In this document: piece by piece, positions 47,692-51,042 of the stretch
Layout: each line of letters starts with the position of its first letter
Position numbering within the stretch: the stretch's first letter is position 1
Position numbers and translations under genes: made by a program
NCBI GenBank assembly: GCA_028703445.1
Contig: JAQVMW010000011.1
Span: forward strand, 1-51,042
Length of the DNA stretch: 51,042 nucleotides
Reading direction: 5' to 3'
From: Candidatus Peribacteraceae bacterium
GTDB taxonomy: Bacteria; Patescibacteriota; Gracilibacteria; Peribacterales; Peribacteraceae
Notes under the pieces: generated by a model
Databases searched by the model: none
Seen by the model: only the letters and a program-made list of their open reading frames with translations
What the model was told of the DNA's origin: nothing

Positions 47692-48291
47692 TCACAACTT
47701 CAACTCACCTGACTCAATCATCTGCAGCACCTTGGGATACCACTCTTTCTCCAGCTCCTGCACGCGCTTCTGGAGCGACTCCGGCGTGTCATCGGGAAGT
47801 ACGGGGCACGTCTTCTGCAGCAGAACCCGTCCGGTATCCACGCCTTCATCCATGAGATGGATACTGACGCCGCTCTCCTTCTCTTTCGCAGCCAGAACAG
47901 CATCGTGCACATGGTGACCGTACATCCCCTTGCCGCCATGTTTGGGGAGGAGCGCGGGGTGCACGTTGATGATCCGGCTCTTCCATGTCTGGATGAACCA
48001 CGCACTGAAGATGAACATCCAGCCCATGGCAGCGATGACCGTCTCCTTGTCCGCCCCCAACGCAAGAATGGCTTCGTGCACACGCCGGTCGAAATCCTCA
48101 CGGGATTCCCCTTTCGTCATGGGAACAATCTTGAACGGGAGATTCGCCGCCTTCGCCTTCTCAATACACGGACGGTCCGGTCTGTCCGTCACGAGACCGA
48201 GACATCGTGCTGTGAGCTCGCCGCGCTTCTGCGCATCGAGGACGGCCTGAAAGGTGGTGCCGCGGGAGGAGGAGAGGACGACGAAGTGCAT
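47692..48291 (-). CDS. purN: Phosphoribosylglycinamide formyltransferase
   Basis: Transfers a formyl group from 10-formyl-THF to GAR in purine synthesis. 199 residues. VVLSSSRGTTFQAVLD is the phosphate-binding start, INVHPALLPKHGGKGMYG carries the catalytic Asn and His, and HLMDEGVDTGRVLLQ carries the Asp. ATG 48291 is preferred over the ATG five codons upstream because the protein then begins at the first strand. No other purine gene is adjacent, but carA lies upstream on the same strand beyond a repeat. Confidence 0.94.
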   Translation of the reverse strand: MHFVVLSSSRGTTFQAVLDAQKRGELTARCLGLVTDRPDRPCIEKAKAANLPFKIVPMTKGESREDFDRRVHEAILALGADKETVIAAMGWMFIFSAWFIQTWKSRIINVHPALLPKHGGKGMYGHHVHDAVLAAKEKESGVSIHLMDEGVDTGRVLLQKTCPVLPDDTPESLQKRVQELEKEWYPKVLQMIESGELKL

Positions 48292-48336
48292 AAGGGCATT
48301 GTACAAGAAATATTGCGGAAGTCTTTGCCTGGGCTG

Positions 48337-48492
48337 GCCTCACCCCCTATCCCCCTCTCCAAACCTTCCACGATTCCTTCATGGAGAGGGGGCACACGCT
48401 TGTCATTCTAATAATGCTTTGAAAACAGAAAGAGTACGCCCCCTCTCCCTGCAGGCGTTGGCAGGATGGGAGAGGGGGTTGGGAGGTGAGGC
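48337..48492 (+). repeat. 156-bp MITE-like palindromic element, copy 2
   Basis: Same length as copy 1 and in the opposite orientation. Shared blocks include ccacgattccttcatggaga, gaaaacagaa and gagtacgccccctctccc; the centre differs. The two copies flank the reductase and purN genes. Confidence 0.85.
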
Positions 48493-48520
48493 AACAAGAC
48501 AAAAACAACCCACAAATCCC

Positions 48521-49642
48521 CTACCCTAGTACCTTCACAAATTCATCGAAAAGATAGTCTGCATCTTCTGGCCCCGGAGTAGCTTCTGGATGAAATTGAA
48601 CTGAAAGGAATCGCCCCGACTCGTGGCGGATCCCTTCCACCGTCCCGTCATTCGCGTTGGTGAACCAGATGTGCCAGTCCTTCGGCAACTGATCCGGCTT
48701 GACCGCGAAGCCGTGGTTCTGACTCGTGATGATGCATTTCTTCGTGGGCTTGCCCTCGCTGTCGTGCTCGATGCAGGGTTGGTTCACCCCGCGGTGGCCG
48801 TACTTGAGCTTGAAGGTATCGCCGCCGACGGCGAGCGCGAGCAGCTGATTGCCCAGACAAATGCCGAAGGTGGGCAAATTCTGCTTCAGGCTCCACTGGA
48901 TCTGTCGGATCGTCGCATCGCATTTCTTGGGATCGCCGGGACCGTTACTGATGAAGACCCCGTCGAACTTGAGCGGCGAAGATGCGAGATCATAATTCCA
49001 CGGAACGCGGTGCACCGTGACTCCCCTCTTGAGAAAACTCCTCAGAATGTCGTTCTTGATGCCGCAGTCGAAAACAACCACGGCCTTGTCGATCGCATTC
49101 TCATGAGGTTCATACGTCACGGGTTCCTTGCAGCTGACTTCTGCAACCAGATTCTTCAGATTAGGATCCGCAATGTCCTCCACTTTCCACTTTCCACTTT
49201 CCACTTTCCGTTCCGCATTGTCGCAGACAATGCGGCCAAGCATCACCCCATGCTCACGGAGCTTCTTCGTGAGGGCACGCGTATCGACTCCCGTAATCGC
49301 GGGGATCTTGTGGTGCTCCAGCCATCGTGGAAGCGAACTGGCCGCGGCCTGATGACTGAAGTGCTCACTCCCCTGCGCCATGATGACCCCCCGCACATGG
49401 ATGCGCTCGCTCTCAAGGTTCTTGGCAAATCCGTACTCATTCTTCTCCTCGGTCGGCACACCGTAGTTGCCGATGAGCGGATAGGTGAACACGAGAATCT
49501 GCCCCTCGTAGCTGGGATCCGTCAGGCTCTCGACATACCCGGCCATGCCCGTGTTGAAAACCACTTCGCCATCCGCGTCCACCGGTGCACCAAACGACTC
49601 CCCCGCGAAGGTGGTGCCGTCTGCGAGAACGAGAGTGGCCAT
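48521..49642 (-). CDS. carA: Carbamoyl-phosphate synthase small subunit
   Basis: Provides ammonia from glutamine to CarB. 373 residues from ATG 49642: TLVLADGTTFAGESFGAP at the start, then a class I glutamine amidotransferase domain with the nucleophile Cys in FGICLGNQLLAL and His/Glu in QFHPEATPGPEDADY. Between the two domains is ERKVESGKWKVEDIAD, encoded by a 7-base CACTTTC repeat. This insertion is not expected in the family. carB is not adjacent in this window. Confidence 0.95.
   Translation of the reverse strand: MATLVLADGTTFAGESFGAPVDADGEVVFNTGMAGYVESLTDPSYEGQILVFTYPLIGNYGVPTEEKNEYGFAKNLESERIHVRGVIMAQGSEHFSHQAAASSLPRWLEHHKIPAITGVDTRALTKKLREHGVMLGRIVCDNAERKVESGKWKVEDIADPNLKNLVAEVSCKEPVTYEPHENAIDKAVVVFDCGIKNDILRSFLKRGVTVHRVPWNYDLASSPLKFDGVFISNGPGDPKKCDATIRQIQWSLKQNLPTFGICLGNQLLALAVGGDTFKLKYGHRGVNQPCIEHDSEGKPTKKCIITSQNHGFAVKPDQLPKDWHIWFTNANDGTVEGIRHESGRFLSVQFHPEATPGPEDADYLFDEFVKVLG
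49178..49212 (-). repeat. CACTTTC heptamer tract inside carA
   Basis: Four consecutive near-identical 7-base units (plus strand: cactttc). In frame it reads KVESGKWKVE between the two carA domains. Confidence 0.9.
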
Positions 49643-49696
49643 GTGTCGGAGCGGAGGGTACACGAAGTGTCTCCATGACTCCACAATCTCATGCAG

Positions 49697-49728
49697 AAAA
49701 CCCCCAGCGACATCCATGCCGTTGGGGG
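49697..49728 (-). terminator. Terminator of the TPR membrane protein gene
   Basis: Arms CCCCCAGCG / CGTTGGGGG (one G-U) with a loop of 11 bases, followed on the minus strand by TTTTC. It lies between the TPR gene and carA. Confidence 0.7.
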
Positions 49729-49751
49729 CAGTTGATACATGTCTGAGTGTA

Positions 49752-50567
49752 TCAAGCGGTTTGCGCCTTCAGGCGCTCGGCCTCCGCGCGATCCTGCGCG
49801 GCTTTGTCGGCGTCGCCTCGGGCCTCATATGCCTTGGCACGCCACTCGTACCTTTGAGAATCCTTCGGATCCAATTCAATCGCACGGGTCAGATCTTCGA
49901 TGGCCTGATCGTAGTTTCCTTTCATGCGATGGGCCTCTGCGCGCGAAACCCAATCCTCTGCAGTTCTCTCATCTGGAGGAATCCAACCCCGTCTACCTGC
50001 AGAAACACTGACCTCATTTCGATTGAGCCAAATGACAACCTGCACACCGACAACAATCACCATCCACGTGATACCACTCCAGAAGCAGCATCCAGTAACA
50101 ATGGTCGCCGGAGCCACATGCGAATAGACGATCGCCAGCACACCGGGCATGCACCGAAAGACTGAGATGAAGAGGTCCGCTGTGAAGGAACGTTCCATCC
50201 TGGAGAATTCCTGCGGTGTCGGCGTGTGAACTTGGATCCGGTCGCTCAGCGTGGAACTCAGGACGATGCCCATAATCAGCATGAGCGCCGCCCATCCAAT
50301 GGCAGACCACAGGAGGGACGGATGCGGCCAGAACAGGACGTACGTAAGGTACGCACCGATGGCCGGAGAGAATGCGATGGAGAGCCGCAGTAGCTGGATG
50401 AGCAGCCATGCCATGCGCACGAGAAACATGCGGACGTACACTTCAATCGAGAGGTACATCCTCTTGCACCACTTGGCAAATGTCTCCATCACCTCCAGCA
50501 GCACCTTCATCGCGACTGTCGCCAAGAAAGTAGCAAGCCAGCACAACTCTTCAATGAGACGTAACAT
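49752..50567 (-). CDS. Membrane protein with C-terminal TPR repeats
   Basis: 271 residues. Several hydrophobic helices fill the first two thirds (WLATFLATVAMKVLLEV, WLLIQLLRLSIAFSPAIGAYL, WAALMLIMGIVLSST, ATIVTGCCFWSGITWMVIVVGV). A tetratricopeptide region follows: AEDWVSRAEAHRMKGNYDQA and LDPKDSQRYEWRAKAYEARG, two TPR units, probably cytoplasmic and protein-binding. GGAGG lies 8 bases before ATG 50567, a clear ribosome site. No specific function can be given. It has its own terminator. Confidence 0.8.
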   Translation of the reverse strand: MLRLIEELCWLATFLATVAMKVLLEVMETFAKWCKRMYLSIEVYVRMFLVRMAWLLIQLLRLSIAFSPAIGAYLTYVLFWPHPSLLWSAIGWAALMLIMGIVLSSTLSDRIQVHTPTPQEFSRMERSFTADLFISVFRCMPGVLAIVYSHVAPATIVTGCCFWSGITWMVIVVGVQVVIWLNRNEVSVSAGRRGWIPPDERTAEDWVSRAEAHRMKGNYDQAIEDLTRAIELDPKDSQRYEWRAKAYEARGDADKAAQDRAEAERLKAQTA

Positions 50568-50973
50568 GGTTCATTCCTCCGGTTTGGAAACAGGTTTTGT
50601 ACCGATACTGTGAAAGACCGCATTACCACTCAGACATACTCGTTGCGATAGCTATCTTTTACATTTATTCAATTAATAAGCTTATTCATTTACAGTCAAT
50701 AACCAGTTAATTCTCATCAAAACATCAATATTCGTGGCTTTATGAAATAATCGTTCACCCGATCTTGCGACCAACTTTTTAAATCTCCGCTCTCTCAAGC
50801 ATTGTGCGTTTTCTACGCATCAAATTCGCAATTCTTTAAACAGCATAGAATCGGCCCGCAGCGATATCGATGCCCTGACCGACTATATTCGCTCCATCAG
50901 CATATTTTCATGCATTTCCCGAGTTCTAAAACGAATCCGAACACCTAGGTAGATCTTCTACCCTTGTGTTCCT
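50568..50973. other. AT-rich intergenic region before the IS30-type gene
   Basis: No gene seen. A minus-strand TTGAAT-16-TATCGC pair (50672-50645) may be the promoter of the TPR gene. The rest is AT-rich and unlike the neighbouring DNA. The left end of the insertion sequence should lie here, but its terminal repeat cannot be fixed without the other end. Confidence 0.5.
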
Positions 50974-51042
50974 ATGACCCATCATTGCAAATTGTCCTCT
51001 GAGGAACGCTCTGTTCTTGCTGCTTTGAGAGAGCAAGGATTG
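50974..51042 (+). CDS. IS30-family transposase, N-terminus (3' partial)
   Basis: Only 23 codons before the window ends. MTHHCKLSSEERSVLAALRE fits the start of IS30 transposases (LsxeERxxIaaLrxqG), the first helix of the HTH_38 DNA-binding domain. The upstream DNA is AT-rich. The catalytic DDE domain would be beyond the window. Confidence 0.65.
   Translation, partial: MTHHCKLSSEERSVLAALREQGL

Noticed and set aside
47516-47695. N-terminal extension of the FAD/NAD reductase
   Set aside because: It is translation of the 9-base-period tract and has no resemblance to the family.

Overview
The window looks like chromosomal DNA of a Patescibacteria/CPR-type bacterium, probably close to Candidatus Peregrinibacteria. 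This is inferred from gene content and style, not from a database comparison. The signs are fairly GC-rich compact genes, many start codons with no Shine-Dalgarno (SD) sequence and a -10 box only 6-10 bases upstream, a TraD/VirD4-like ATPase next to a lone receiver domain, and surface proteins that mix SLH-like repeats with a sortase or S41 protease domain. A scattered housekeeping core (hisS, gyrB, rpsU, glyS, rpsB-tsf, ychF, nrdJ, fusA, rpsG, rpsL, rpoC, purN, carA) is separated by repeat-rich gaps. No rRNA, tRNA or CRISPR array was recognised.

Layout. 1-3.7 kb: the end of a Ser-rich surface protein with a golvesin-like C-terminal domain, then a promoter plus attenuator-like leader ahead of an unknown gene and hisS. 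3.7-4.3 kb: a REP-associated tyrosine transposase (RAYT) between its own REP hairpins. 4.3-12.7 kb: gyrB, rpsU, an SLH/PDZ/S41 protease, a PrsW-like membrane protease, glyS and a DsbB-like protein. 12.8-19.2 kb: rpsB-tsf, a receiver domain, a conjugation-type ATPase and three tandem paralogous small membrane-anchored proteins. 19.2-24.1 kb: an AT-richer P-loop kinase between palindromic repeats, an SLH-sortase, ychF, an RNHCP protein and two unknown genes. 24.1-28.5 kb: B12-dependent ribonucleotide reductase behind a textbook pair of NrdR-box-like sites, and a flavin reductase.

28.5-31.9 kb is the most interesting part. It is a minus-strand cluster of a TrpR-like regulator with a strong promoter and a palindrome, a 48-residue peptide ORF with two Cys, a radical SAM/SPASM enzyme with every cluster-binding Cys, a Cys-rich unknown protein, and ribD. 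It resembles a small modified-peptide (RiPP-like) locus.

32-43.7 kb: a rearranged str region (rpoC, rpsL, rpsG, an opposed STAS gene, fusA) in which rpoB is not next to rpoC; large coiled-coil genes occupy its place. 43.8-50.6 kb: a lipoprotein, a zinc-ribbon protein, a CofE-like ligase, an FAD/NAD reductase, purN, carA and a TPR membrane protein, with several GC-rich hairpin elements. The right edge cuts an IS30-type transposase.

A second theme is the gaps themselves. Many contain degenerate words repeated with a period of 9 or 7 bases. Most are purine-rich on one side and pyrimidine-rich on the other, so they can fold on themselves. The same kinds of tract appear inside carA and at the end of rpoC.
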